Position numbers and translations under genes: made by a program. The notes under the pieces are model-generated. The model was not told where the DNA came from. It worked only from the letters and a program-made list of their open reading frames with translations, and searched no databases. Shown piece by piece: positions 1-8,832 of a stretch of DNA of 64,000 bases (its first letter is position 1; each line of letters starts with the position of its first letter). This DNA is from Flavobacterium degerlachei (GTDB taxonomy: Bacteria; Bacteroidota; Bacteroidia; Flavobacteriales; Flavobacteriaceae). Location of the stretch: contig NZ_FNMV01000002.1 in the NCBI RefSeq assembly GCF_900106645.1, positions 299,690 through 363,689 of the forward strand. The letters run 5' to 3'.

Positions 1-50
1 AGTAGTAAATAAGAGTCGAAAAAGCAAAACAACCTTATCTAAAACAAAAA

Positions 51-81
51 AAACTACCCCAAGCATGATTAGAGGTAGTTT
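51..81 (-). terminator. Intrinsic terminator of the polysaccharide operon
   Basis: An AAACTACC / GGTAGTTT stem is followed, read on the minus strand, by a run of eight T. It lies just beyond the stop of the flippase gene, the last gene of the minus-strand operon. The T-tract on the plus side is weaker, so minus is the likely direction. Confidence 0.7.
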
Positions 82-157
82 CTTTATTCATTCACAAAAA
101 ACCTATAAGCAGGCTGTTTAGTGCATGAATTATTTAGTCATATTAGTGAGTGACTAA

Positions 158-1627
158 TTATAATGTAATTTTCAATCTTTTTAAAACAGTATCAATAACC
201 TGATTAATCTCAGTAGAAATTTTAAACTTATAATTGAAATAAAAGTATGAAGCTGTTACTAAAATTGACTTTAGTCCGATTGCAATAATTGGGTTAAAGG
301 GAAAATACCAAAAATAAAACAACAAAAACAGAGCAAATGTTAATGCCATAGAATATACTGTTTGTTTTGAAAATGGGTATAAATGCAATCTCTTTACAAC
401 AAACATTAGTTTAGCTAAGCTATATAATGTTATTGACAATAAAGTGGCAAAGGCAGAACCTAGAATACCAAATATTGGAATAAAAATCATATTTAATCCT
501 ATGGTTAAAAATACTAAAACCACACCCAAAAATAATACAGCTCGATAGTATTTTGTATTAAATATTATGGCGTTATTATTCCCTAAGATTAAATCAAAAT
601 ACTTTGATAGTCCTATCATAAAAACGACTAATATTCCTCCCCCATATTCCTTAGGGACCATTTCATATAGTTGGCTGATGTTGACAAAAATACACAACAT
701 CACAAAACCACCCACTACTTGTAAATTGATAGAGGTTTTCTTATATAAATCATTCAACTCATCGTGTTTGTTATCATGCATTAATTTTGCGGTGATAGGA
801 TACACAATCTGATGCATTGCACGACTTGGAACTGAAATAACTAATGCAATATATGTTGCAACTGAGTAGTAGGCTATATTCTCGATTTTGATATACTGAT
901 TCAACATTATTTTATCAATGTCTAACAGCAAAGTGGCGACACTTCCTGATAAAATAATAAAAAAAGTATATACCATAATATCTTTAGCATTATGGGGAAC
1001 TGAAAATTGAAATTGTGGCTTTTTTAGGTAAAAAGCGTACAACATAGTCACAATAAAAGCTAAGAAATAAATAGCGGCAGTTACATAAACAAATTCAATA
1101 ACTGTAATCCACTTAAAATATACACCAACCAAAGCCAGTAAAGAAAAAGCACGCAAAGCAACTTCTTTAATAAAATTTCCAAAAACTGAATGCATATGAA
1201 CCCGAGCCCAGGCGTAGAATATTTCGAAATAAGCCATACTCAATCCCGTGAATGGAATCAACCATAAATAATCCTTCACTATGGGGTTTTTCTTCGATAA
1301 ATAAAGTGAAATATCATCAAAAAAATATAGCCCAATTAACAATAAAGGAATTGATAATAAAAGTGGCAGTAAAACTGTAAAAGACAAAAATTGAGATTCT
1401 TCCTGTTCTGTTTTACATTGGGAGTAGAATTTCACCAATGAATTTTGCATACCAAAAGCGAACAATGGCATCACAATACTAGCCGCAGACAAGATATAAT
1501 TAGTTAATGCGTAATACGTTGCACCAAGAAAAAAAGGATATAAATATATTGTATTAATTGCACCAATACCAAAACCGATATAGGTAATTATTGTATTTTT
1601 TAAAGACTGATTTAAAACTATTCCCAT
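158..1627 (-). CDS. Polysaccharide flippase (Wzx/MATE-like oligosaccharide exporter)
   Basis: The 489-residue protein is almost entirely hydrophobic, with about 12-14 predicted membrane segments from residue 10 to the C-terminus, as in lipid-linked oligosaccharide flippases of the MOP superfamily. Family members move undecaprenyl-linked sugar units across the inner membrane; the substrate here is unknown. It starts at ATG and is the last gene of a four-gene minus-strand run that includes a glycosyltransferase and a YfhO-type protein, which supports a role in surface glycan assembly. No soluble catalytic domain is visible. Confidence 0.82.
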   Translation of the reverse strand: MGIVLNQSLKNTIITYIGFGIGAINTIYLYPFFLGATYYALTNYILSAASIVMPLFAFGMQNSLVKFYSQCKTEQEESQFLSFTVLLPLLLSIPLLLIGLYFFDDISLYLSKKNPIVKDYLWLIPFTGLSMAYFEIFYAWARVHMHSVFGNFIKEVALRAFSLLALVGVYFKWITVIEFVYVTAAIYFLAFIVTMLYAFYLKKPQFQFSVPHNAKDIMVYTFFIILSGSVATLLLDIDKIMLNQYIKIENIAYYSVATYIALVISVPSRAMHQIVYPITAKLMHDNKHDELNDLYKKTSINLQVVGGFVMLCIFVNISQLYEMVPKEYGGGILVVFMIGLSKYFDLILGNNNAIIFNTKYYRAVLFLGVVLVFLTIGLNMIFIPIFGILGSAFATLLSITLYSLAKLMFVVKRLHLYPFSKQTVYSMALTFALFLLFYFWYFPFNPIIAIGLKSILVTASYFYFNYKFKISTEINQVIDTVLKRLKITL

Positions 1628-1664
1628 CCTTTGTCATTGAGAGGCACGAAGCAATCTCTTTATA

Positions 1665-2951
1665 TTATTTATTAAGAAGTTCAACTAATTCCTTCGTCAA
1701 ACTTTTTCTTGAATATTTTTGCAAACCTACACCATTCGACTGAAGTTTACCATTCAAATATTGATTATAAAATTCCCCAATTACTTTTTTAAGCTTCTCC
1801 TTCTCAGAATAATCAAAAAATACTCCTGTATTCGTATTAGTAATTATTTCAGCAAAGTCAGAACCGTTAGGCCCGATGGCAATAATAGGTCTATTAGACA
1901 CCATATATTCAAATAATTTACCTGGAATAATACTACGTGTTTCCTTAGAATTAATTTCAATCAGTAATAAAACTTGCGATTTTTTCTGATGGGCAATTGC
2001 CTCACCATGTGAGACATATCCCAAATTATTCAAATAAGGGTTTAGGCCAAACTCAGCAACGGCCTCTAACACTTCCTGACTGACAGCCCCAATCAATTTG
2101 ATCTCTAAATGTTTTTTGAAATCCGGAATTTCAGATAGCAATTCCACTAAGCTCTCCCATAGAATACTAGGATTTCTTTCGGAAAGGAAAGACCCTATGT
2201 GCGCCAAACTGAATTTAGAGTCCAAAACTTGCTTCTCTACATTCTCATTATCGTAGCCATTAGTTATAACGGCAATTGGCCTGCTTGTTATCGCTTCAAA
2301 TTCGGTTTTCGTAGTTTTACTCGTTACAATGATTGTATCCGCCGTATTCAAGACTTTATGTTCTAAAAATTTGTGCTTTTTAGAAGCGTAATTTGACAAC
2401 CTTAAAGATTTATGGTATCCTATTGTCGTCCATGGATCTCTAAAATCAGCTATCCACTTAACACTAAGTTTTTGTTTTAGTTCAAGTCCAATAAGATGTA
2501 AACTGTGCGGAGGACCTGAGGTAACTATAGTGTCAATATTATTTTCAACAATATACTTCTCCAAAAAACGTACCGACGGTTTCACCCAAAATACCCGCGC
2601 ATCAGGAATAAAAAGATTCCCGCGAATCAGAAGAAACAGTTTATCTAAAAAAGATTGCTTTTTTTGATTTGGAATAATCCCAGAGCTTATTTTTTTAGTT
2701 TTATTTTTCGAAAAAAAAGAAGCCAGTTGATACGGTTCAAATATTTTATGTTTTAAAATAATAGCATTATCTGATACTTCCTTTACTAAATTTTCATCAA
2801 TAATTGGGTAAGTCGGATTCTCAGGAATATAAACAATAGGCTGAATTCCGAAATCAGGTAGGTATTTCACGAATTTCAACCAACGTTGCACACCTGGACC
2901 TCCTGCTGGTGGCCAATAATAGGTTATGATTAAGATTTTCTTTGATTCCAA
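1665..2951 (-). CDS. Family 4-type glycosyltransferase
   Basis: A 428-residue GT-B-like glycosyltransferase. The N-terminus has the glycine-rich YYWPPAGGPGVQRW segment common in Bacteroidota GT4 proteins (about residues 11-24). The C-terminal half has the acceptor/donor-binding region with PGKLFEYM (about 340-350), the usual GT4 ExxK-like site. It probably transfers a sugar to a lipid-linked or surface glycan in the cytoplasm. The start is TTG: no in-frame ATG occurs near it, and it sits one base after the stop of the upstream small gene, so translational coupling is likely. The sugar donor cannot be predicted. Confidence 0.85.
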   Translation of the reverse strand: MESKKILIITYYWPPAGGPGVQRWLKFVKYLPDFGIQPIVYIPENPTYPIIDENLVKEVSDNAIILKHKIFEPYQLASFFSKNKTKKISSGIIPNQKKQSFLDKLFLLIRGNLFIPDARVFWVKPSVRFLEKYIVENNIDTIVTSGPPHSLHLIGLELKQKLSVKWIADFRDPWTTIGYHKSLRLSNYASKKHKFLEHKVLNTADTIIVTSKTTKTEFEAITSRPIAVITNGYDNENVEKQVLDSKFSLAHIGSFLSERNPSILWESLVELLSEIPDFKKHLEIKLIGAVSQEVLEAVAEFGLNPYLNNLGYVSHGEAIAHQKKSQVLLLIEINSKETRSIIPGKLFEYMVSNRPIIAIGPNGSDFAEIITNTNTGVFFDYSEKEKLKKVIGEFYNQYLNGKLQSNGVGLQKYSRKSLTKELVELLNK

Positions 2952-2952
2952 A

Positions 2953-3180
2953 TTATGCTTTTTCTTTAATTGATTTTAAATCTATAAAGAACATTTTTCC
3001 GTTTTTATACAATCCTTTGGAAATAAAATAAAACAAAGGAAGCGAAGGTATGAGTAAAATAAAACTATAACCTTTAGAATTGGCAATGTATAAATAAAGC
3101 TGAACCCCAAGAATAAACCCAAGCATAAACATCCAAAAAAATATTTTCTGAAATGATTCCAACCTATAAAATTGTTTCAT
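2953..3180 (-). CDS. Small two-helix membrane protein in polysaccharide operon
   Basis: A 75-residue protein with two hydrophobic segments (about residues 12-31 and 36-54) and a basic C-terminal tail. An earlier in-frame start would overlap the upstream YfhO gene; the ATG chosen here begins one base after the YfhO stop codon, and the stop is followed one base later by the glycosyltransferase start. This tight packing supports a real gene co-translated with its neighbours. No family is recognised. It may anchor or modulate the glycosyltransferase, which is inference only. Confidence 0.7.
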   Translation of the reverse strand: MKQFYRLESFQKIFFWMFMLGFILGVQLYLYIANSKGYSFILLIPSLPLFYFISKGLYKNGKMFFIDLKSIKEKA

Positions 3181-3181
3181 A

Positions 3182-5599
3182 CTATTTTTTTTTTCTTTCA
3201 TAGTAAACCCCACCAACCAAAAGCAACAACATTCCAGCAACACTAATTAGTGTAATTGTGCTTCCCGTTTTTATGACTTGAGGTTCAAATTTGAATTCAA
3301 CAGTATGTTCACCACCTGGTACAATTAATGCTCTCAGTACATAATCTACTGGAAAATGCTCTGTTTTTACTCCATCAATGTAAGCATTCCAACCGTTTTC
3401 ATAATAAATTTCAGAGAAAACCGCCAAACCTTCATTTGGATTATTAGAAATATATTTAATGTAATTAGGCTTATATTCTTGGATTTTGATAGTTCCTGTT
3501 GTATCCAAATTTCTTTTTAAGCGAGCATTTTTGAATTTATCTCCATAGATATGAATATTGAAAATAGCTGCTTTTTTAGTATCAAATTTATCCAACATTT
3601 TCATTTCGTCATTGGCTTTATTTACCAATTTAACGTCATGAACAAACCAAGCATTTCCATTGGCATTCGGATTTTGAGTAGGGAATACTTTTCCCTCTTT
3701 ATCTGTTTGAATGATGTATTTAACATTCAACATATTCAAAACTTCCATGTTATTTTTAGAAATCTGGTAATCGAATAGTTGCTGAACTCTTCTCGGTTTT
3801 GCAGCATGATAACCACCAATTGATTTATGGAAATAAGAGGCTCTAGCACTAGAGAAATTACCGCTTACCTCAAAGACACGGTATATTGAGGTATCCTTAA
3901 GAATCTCCATATCTGAAGGAGTTTCCTGAAAAGGAACTTCTATTTCCCTACTACTTACAAAATCCTTTCCTGAAACATAATTCTTATCAACAAAAAACAA
4001 ATCGGCAACCATAAATACACCTACAAGAATGATAGCGGTATTTTGGGCAATTCTATTTTTGATAAACAACCATAATATCCCTGCCACTACTAATATAAAG
4101 AAACCAGAACGCAACAAATCAGCGCTATATAAACTCATTCTGTCGCCTTTCAGCGCATCAACGAATTCAGGTCCGTAACTCTCTAAATAATACCCATCAT
4201 TAACTCCTGAAAAACTAAATAGCCCTTTGCTGAAAAACAAAACTACTATTAGCCCAAGTGCTACAGAACCAGCTTGTTTAAGAGCTTTCCACTGTTGTTC
4301 TTTATCTAATTTAAAAAAGGATTGCAGTCCCATAATAGCTAATACAGGAAAACACAGTTCCAGTATTACTTGTATAGATGATACAGCCCTAAATTTATTA
4401 TACATTGGAATGTAATCGATAAAAAAGTCTGTCAGTATAGGGAAGTTTTTACCCCAAGATAGTAATAGTGCAGTGATGGCTCCAGAAAGAAAAACATATT
4501 TTATTTTTCTCTCATCTATAAATAAGGCCAAAATTGCCAAAAAGAAAACTACGACTCCAATATAAGCAGGTGCAGCTACAATAGGCTGGTCTCCCCAATA
4601 GGTAGGCATTCCGCTTACAAAATCACTGGCTTGATCAGCTGGCACCCCTTTTCCAATCATGAACTCGTACATATTACTGTCTGTCCCTACAGCTTCGTGA
4701 TTTGAACCTCCAAAAAGTCTTGGAGCAACAAGATTAAGGCTTTCCGCCACTCCATAACTGTATTCCGTAATATATTCACGGCTCATCGCGGTGGAGTTCG
4801 TATTACTTGAACCATCTGGATTGTAACTCAATTCACTTTTTCCTCTAGTACTAAAGCTGGCATATTCTGCCGTAGCCAAAAGATTAGTAGCATTCGCGCC
4901 AATAGCAAGAATCCCTGCAATGGCTAATACCCCAAAAGCTCTTAAAAGTGATTTATTGTCTTTCTTTTTTATGTCTTGGTAAATAAAATAACCCGAAAGT
5001 ATCAATAAGAATATTAATAAATAATAGGTCATTTGAAAGTGATTGGCATTAATTTCCAAGGCCGTGGCAAACATCGTCACTAAACCTCCCAGCACGTATT
5101 TCTTCCTGAAAACCAATATAAAACCAGCAATCACAAGAGGCATATAGGCAATGGCATGCGCTTTGGCATTATGCCCAACACCCAATATAATTATCAAATA
5201 GGTCGAAAAACCAAAAGCCAAAGCACCAAAAAATGCTTTCAGCGGGTCAACTTTCATTACCAATAGTAAACCGTAAAACCCTAAGAAGTATAAAAACAAA
5301 TAATCTGCTGGACGAGGTAAAAATCGTAACGCATCGTCAATAGCACCTATATAATCGTGTGGATATTTTGCACCTAGCTGGTACGTTGGCATTCCACCAA
5401 AGGCCGAGTTTGTCCAAAAAGGCTCTACATGCTCTGAAGCTCTAAAGTCGTTTTGCTCTTTAGCCATACCAGTATACTGAGCAATATCAGATTGAAAAAT
5501 CTGTTTGCCCTGCAGAACAGGATAAAAATAAAGGAGTGAAATGAATACAAAACCAAAAATGGCAAGCGCGTGCGGGTAAAACTTATTTATTATTTTCAA
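3182..5599 (-). CDS. YfhO family membrane protein
   Basis: An 805-residue polytopic membrane protein with about 12-13 transmembrane segments, a large extracytoplasmic loop, a C-terminal soluble region (about 560-770) and a last membrane helix before the basic tail KKK. This matches the bacterial YfhO family, thought to be GT-C-like glycosyltransferases that modify teichoic acid or other surface polymers in Gram-positives; the Bacteroidota role is not established. The N-terminal loop with SDIAQYTGMAKEQND is typical. The start codon is TTG, with no better ATG upstream. It is the first gene of the polysaccharide operon. Confidence 0.85.
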   Translation of the reverse strand: MKIINKFYPHALAIFGFVFISLLYFYPVLQGKQIFQSDIAQYTGMAKEQNDFRASEHVEPFWTNSAFGGMPTYQLGAKYPHDYIGAIDDALRFLPRPADYLFLYFLGFYGLLLVMKVDPLKAFFGALAFGFSTYLIIILGVGHNAKAHAIAYMPLVIAGFILVFRKKYVLGGLVTMFATALEINANHFQMTYYLLIFLLILSGYFIYQDIKKKDNKSLLRAFGVLAIAGILAIGANATNLLATAEYASFSTRGKSELSYNPDGSSNTNSTAMSREYITEYSYGVAESLNLVAPRLFGGSNHEAVGTDSNMYEFMIGKGVPADQASDFVSGMPTYWGDQPIVAAPAYIGVVVFFLAILALFIDERKIKYVFLSGAITALLLSWGKNFPILTDFFIDYIPMYNKFRAVSSIQVILELCFPVLAIMGLQSFFKLDKEQQWKALKQAGSVALGLIVVLFFSKGLFSFSGVNDGYYLESYGPEFVDALKGDRMSLYSADLLRSGFFILVVAGILWLFIKNRIAQNTAIILVGVFMVADLFFVDKNYVSGKDFVSSREIEVPFQETPSDMEILKDTSIYRVFEVSGNFSSARASYFHKSIGGYHAAKPRRVQQLFDYQISKNNMEVLNMLNVKYIIQTDKEGKVFPTQNPNANGNAWFVHDVKLVNKANDEMKMLDKFDTKKAAIFNIHIYGDKFKNARLKRNLDTTGTIKIQEYKPNYIKYISNNPNEGLAVFSEIYYENGWNAYIDGVKTEHFPVDYVLRALIVPGGEHTVEFKFEPQVIKTGSTITLISVAGMLLLLVGGVYYERKKK

Positions 5600-5646
5600 T
5601 TTATCGAGAGTTTTTTTTGAATAAAAGACTGTAAACTACGGCAAAT

Positions 5647-5928
5647 TTAATCTATTTCTTCGTAATCAACATATTCTCCTACTTTTTTAGTTTCTCGAGG
5701 ATTTTTATCGTTTTTTGTATCGTAAATCACTTCATCTTTAGATTGTGTATTACCCCATGAAGTAGATTGCGAGCGTTGTTGTTGCTGCTGAAAATTTTCC
5801 CCTGCTTTTTGTACTACTTTTTTAACTATTAATGGCAAAAACAGTTTAGCCAAAAATTTAAAAATGTAATAGAAAGCAAGTATATAAAATACTATTCTTA
5901 TAAAACCCGTAAAAGAGGCAGTTTGCAT
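5647..5928 (-). CDS. DUF4834 family small membrane protein
   Basis: A 93-residue protein with one hydrophobic N-terminal segment (about 8-35), a glutamine run (about 47-51) and a charged tail ending in YVDYEEID. This arrangement matches the DUF4834 family of Bacteroidota, which has no assigned function. It is separated from the YfhO gene by 47 bases, so it may be the first gene of the same transcript or independent; a TAATTTTG box lies just upstream of its ATG. Confidence 0.72.
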   Translation of the reverse strand: MQTASFTGFIRIVFYILAFYYIFKFLAKLFLPLIVKKVVQKAGENFQQQQQRSQSTSWGNTQSKDEVIYDTKNDKNPRETKKVGEYVDYEEID

Positions 5929-6008
5929 AATTTAATAATTTTTTCCAAAATTAATAAATCCTACGCTCAAAATTAAACTATCATTCTTAAATAAATAATA
6001 AATTATAG

Positions 6009-6016
6009 TACATTTG
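6009..6016 (+). promoter_or_regulatory. Bacteroidota -7 box (TACATTTG)
   Basis: TACATTTG matches the Bacteroidota TAnnTTTG -7 element and lies 36 bases before the ATG of the outer-membrane-type protein. A TTG inside the box could be misread as an upstream start codon. No clear -33 TTG is visible. Confidence 0.5.
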
Positions 6017-6052
6017 AAAAGCGTTATTACTTTTAAACTCAAAAAAAATAAT

Positions 6053-7018
6053 ATGTCAAAACTTAAAATCGTCTTCCTTTTTGCTCTAATTATTCTACCT
6101 AACCTTCATTATGGGCAACATACAGATCAAATTAATTCCAATAGACCTGGAGAAACGATGTCCGCATTTGCCGTTGGGAAAAATGTGATTCAAGTGGAAA
6201 CTGGAATTTATGGAATCAAAGAAAACCACAGACTATTAGAATATGATGCTAATGGCTACGGATTAGATTTGACCTTAAGATGGGGATTATTTATGGAAAA
6301 ACTCGAATTGATAGCTGATATACAGTATCAAAACGAAGATTTCACAACTCAATACAGCAGCATCAATAAATCCGCATTAAAGCAAACCGTTTTGGGAGCT
6401 AAATATTTAATTTACGATCCTTTTAAAAATTACGAGAAAAAAGTAAATGTATACAGCTGGAAAGCAAATCAAGCTTTCGACTGGCACAAATTAATTCCTG
6501 CAGTTTCCGTTTTTGCGGGTGCCAATTTCACAATGGCTGACAATCCGTATTCTTTTTCTCCTTATGCTAATATCTCACCAAAAATCATGTTAATCACGCA
6601 AAACCATTTAGGTGACGGTAGCTGGGTTTTTGTAACCAATATTATTGCTGATTATGTTACAACTGATTATCCAAGTTACGGTTACGTATTAACTTTAACA
6701 AAGGGTTTCTCAGACAAATGGTCAGGTTTTGTTGAGAACCAGGGCTTTAAAAGTGATTTTTATAGCGATGCTATTGTTCGTGGCGGTGCCGCTTATTTAT
6801 TGAATAACGACATGCAAATTGACGCATCCATCAGTAGTAATTTTAAAGATACTCCAACGGTTCTGTATGGCGGAATTGGATTCTCCTGGCGTTATGATGC
6901 CAATTATAAAGAAGTGAGAATGAGCCTAGACAATGGAGGCAACAAAAAATCAAAATCTCAAAAAAAGGCAGAAAAGAAAAATAAAAAACGCAAAGAAGCG
7001 TTAGAAAACACACTATAA
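6053..7018 (+). CDS. Outer-membrane transporter-like beta-barrel protein
   Basis: A 321-residue protein with a Sec signal peptide (cleavage near LHYGQ, about residue 22), the motif INSNRPGETMSAFAVG just after it, and alternating amphipathic strands through residue 300. This resembles the phenol-degradation MetA-like or generic transporter beta-barrels of Bacteroidota. The C-terminus departs from a barrel: it ends in a strongly basic tail rich in KKKSKSQKKAEKKNKK, probably periplasmic or surface-exposed. The ATG is preferred over an upstream TTG because the latter lies in the promoter box and the signal peptide begins at this ATG. It may be co-transcribed with the next gene, 9 bases away. Confidence 0.7.
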   Translation: MSKLKIVFLFALIILPNLHYGQHTDQINSNRPGETMSAFAVGKNVIQVETGIYGIKENHRLLEYDANGYGLDLTLRWGLFMEKLELIADIQYQNEDFTTQYSSINKSALKQTVLGAKYLIYDPFKNYEKKVNVYSWKANQAFDWHKLIPAVSVFAGANFTMADNPYSFSPYANISPKIMLITQNHLGDGSWVFVTNIIADYVTTDYPSYGYVLTLTKGFSDKWSGFVENQGFKSDFYSDAIVRGGAAYLLNNDMQIDASISSNFKDTPTVLYGGIGFSWRYDANYKEVRMSLDNGGNKKSKSQKKAEKKNKKRKEALENTL

Positions 7019-7027
7019 AATTCCACA

Positions 7028-8146
7028 ATGATTACAATTAAAGAAGCTACTACCAAAAACGAATTAACTGATTACATAAAATTCCCTTTTTCACTATACA
7101 AAGACAACGAATTCTGGGTACCACCAATCATTGCAGATGAATTGGAGTCCTTTGACAAAACAAAAAACCCAGCTTTCGAGAATGCTGAAGCTTATTTTTA
7201 CATTGCCTACAATGGCAGAGATATCGTGGGAAGAATCGCTGCCATCATTAATTGGAGCGAAGTAAACAATCAACAAAAAAAGAAAGTCCGTTTTGGCTGG
7301 TTTGATGTTATTGATGATATTGAAGTAACCAAAGCATTACTTGAAAAAGTATATGAATTAGGCCGAAAAAACAATTTAGAACATGTTGAAGGTCCAATGG
7401 GATTTTCTAATCTAGATAAAGTAGGAGTTCTTACTGAAGGTTTCGATCAATTGGGAACTATGATTACCTGGTACAATCACCCGTATTACGCTAACCATTT
7501 TGAGCAATTGGGCTATGTAACTGAAAAAGAATACATAGAAAGTAAATTCCCTTTTGAAAATGTAAAACCGGAGTTTTTCGAGAAAGCCAATGACTTGGTA
7601 AAAAGAAGATATCAATTAAGTCCTCTTAATTTCAAGACCACCAAAGAGGTGATGCCTCATGTAGACAAAATGTTTGATTTATTCAATGAGTCTTATGCTT
7701 CATTATCTTCTTTTGTCGCTATTTCAGATACTCAAAAAGAATATTTTAAGAAAAAATATATTAGCTTAATCAATCCGGAATACATTAAGTTTGTAGAAGA
7801 CAAGGACCATAATATCGTTGCTTTCAGCATCGTTATGCCATCATTTTCTAAGGCATTGCAAAAAGCAAAAGGAAAATTATTCCCTTTTGGATTTATCCAT
7901 TTATTAAAAGCAAAGAAGCAAAGTAAGGACATGATTTTTTACCTCATCGGTGTGCATCCTGATTTTCAAAACAAAGCGGTTACAGCAATCATTTTTAATG
8001 AATACTACAACACTTTTACTGAAAAGGGAGTTATAAACTGTTTCAGAACGCCGGAATTGGCTGATAATATTGCCGTTCATAATTTGTGGAAACACTTTAA
8101 ACCTGAAGTTCACTGCAGAAGAAAAACTTTTAGAATCGAACTTTAA
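7028..8146 (+). CDS. GNAT-fold protein of the YghO type
   Basis: A 372-residue protein resembling the large YghO-like family, often mislabelled GTP cyclohydrolase in Bacteroidota. The N-terminal part (about 1-130) has the FPFSLYKDNEFWVPP signature and the GPMGFSNLDKVGVL motif. The C-terminal half has a GNAT-like core with IGVHPDFQNKAVTAIIF (about 311-327), where an acyl-CoA-binding loop would be expected. The substrate is unknown. It follows the barrel gene by 9 bases and ends at a strong hairpin. Confidence 0.7.
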   Translation: MITIKEATTKNELTDYIKFPFSLYKDNEFWVPPIIADELESFDKTKNPAFENAEAYFYIAYNGRDIVGRIAAIINWSEVNNQQKKKVRFGWFDVIDDIEVTKALLEKVYELGRKNNLEHVEGPMGFSNLDKVGVLTEGFDQLGTMITWYNHPYYANHFEQLGYVTEKEYIESKFPFENVKPEFFEKANDLVKRRYQLSPLNFKTTKEVMPHVDKMFDLFNESYASLSSFVAISDTQKEYFKKKYISLINPEYIKFVEDKDHNIVAFSIVMPSFSKALQKAKGKLFPFGFIHLLKAKKQSKDMIFYLIGVHPDFQNKAVTAIIFNEYYNTFTEKGVINCFRTPELADNIAVHNLWKHFKPEVHCRRKTFRIEL

Positions 8147-8181
8147 AAAAGATCGGTTTTTGAAATTCTTATAAAAACAAA

Positions 8182-8211
8182 AATATCCATTAGCCTAAAC
8201 TAATGGATATT
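8182..8211. terminator. Bidirectional hairpin terminator
   Basis: A 12-bp stem (AATATCCATTAG with its complement) around a 6-base loop, with T-rich sequence on the plus side and A-rich sequence on the other. It lies between two convergent genes and can serve both. Confidence 0.75.
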
Positions 8212-8238
8212 TTTTTATTTTGTATTTATTGACAATTA

Positions 8239-8712
8239 TTATTTACAATCAATTTTATTGTAAACTACATTTCCGTCAAATTTAATATTGCTTTTGTCTT
8301 TCAGTGCCATTTTTCCGTTAGTTTCTAAAACTTCACCGTGTCCTTCAATAATAGTATTTGAATCTTTTTTTAGAAAAACCAATTCTCTTATTGACGTAAT
8401 TCCTTCGGACTGAAAAGTGTAATCAGCAAAAATAGTATCGCCTTTCATATTCCCTAAAAGAGTTCCAAAGCTTTTATCCTTTTGATAGTAAGAATAATTT
8501 AATTCCCCTTCAAATTGATTTACATTATTGACATCAACAGTTAGCGTGATAGTATCTTTTTCAATTATGGCTTGATAGCATTCTTTGACTGTTGTTTCCA
8601 TCGGTGCTTCAACTTGTAATTTAGGCACACCCTCCACTTCTTTTTTACTATTCATACAAGAGCTTGATATAGCTATTAATATAACGGCTGAAAATAAATT
8701 TACTTTTTTCAT
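8239..8712 (-). CDS. Hypothetical lipoprotein
   Basis: A 157-residue protein with a lipoprotein signal peptide (MKKVNLFSAVILIAISSSCM; lipobox cysteine at about residue 19). The mature part reads as short beta-strands, with a repeated pattern of small hydrophobics and charged turns such as GELNYSYYQKDKSFGTLLG and MKGDTIFADYTFQSEG, typical of small beta-sandwich envelope lipoproteins of Bacteroidota. No known family or catalytic motif is recognised. Confidence 0.75.
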   Translation of the reverse strand: MKKVNLFSAVILIAISSSCMNSKKEVEGVPKLQVEAPMETTVKECYQAIIEKDTITLTVDVNNVNQFEGELNYSYYQKDKSFGTLLGNMKGDTIFADYTFQSEGITSIRELVFLKKDSNTIIEGHGEVLETNGKMALKDKSNIKFDGNVVYNKIDCK

Positions 8713-8765
8713 AATTGTTTCTATTTATGGTTAATACATTGGTAAAGTTACCTAAAAACAAAAAA

Positions 8766-8788
8766 ATCCATTCATACAATGAATGGAT
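8766..8788 (-). terminator. Intrinsic terminator after the alpha-oxoamine synthase gene
   Basis: ATCCATTCA pairs with TGAATGGAT around a 5-base loop. On the minus strand it is followed by a T-tract, and it sits 45 bases after the stop of the PLP enzyme gene. Confidence 0.7.
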
Positions 8789-8832
8789 TTTGTTATATAA
8801 TTCTCACATGGAGAAATTAAGATTTTATAATA

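Noticed and set aside
6009..6055. Upstream TTG start for the outer-membrane-type protein (and similar ones before rdgB and the DEAD-box gene)
   Set aside because: The alternative starts lie inside or next to TAnnTTTG promoter boxes, and the products would lose their normal signal peptide or family N-terminus.
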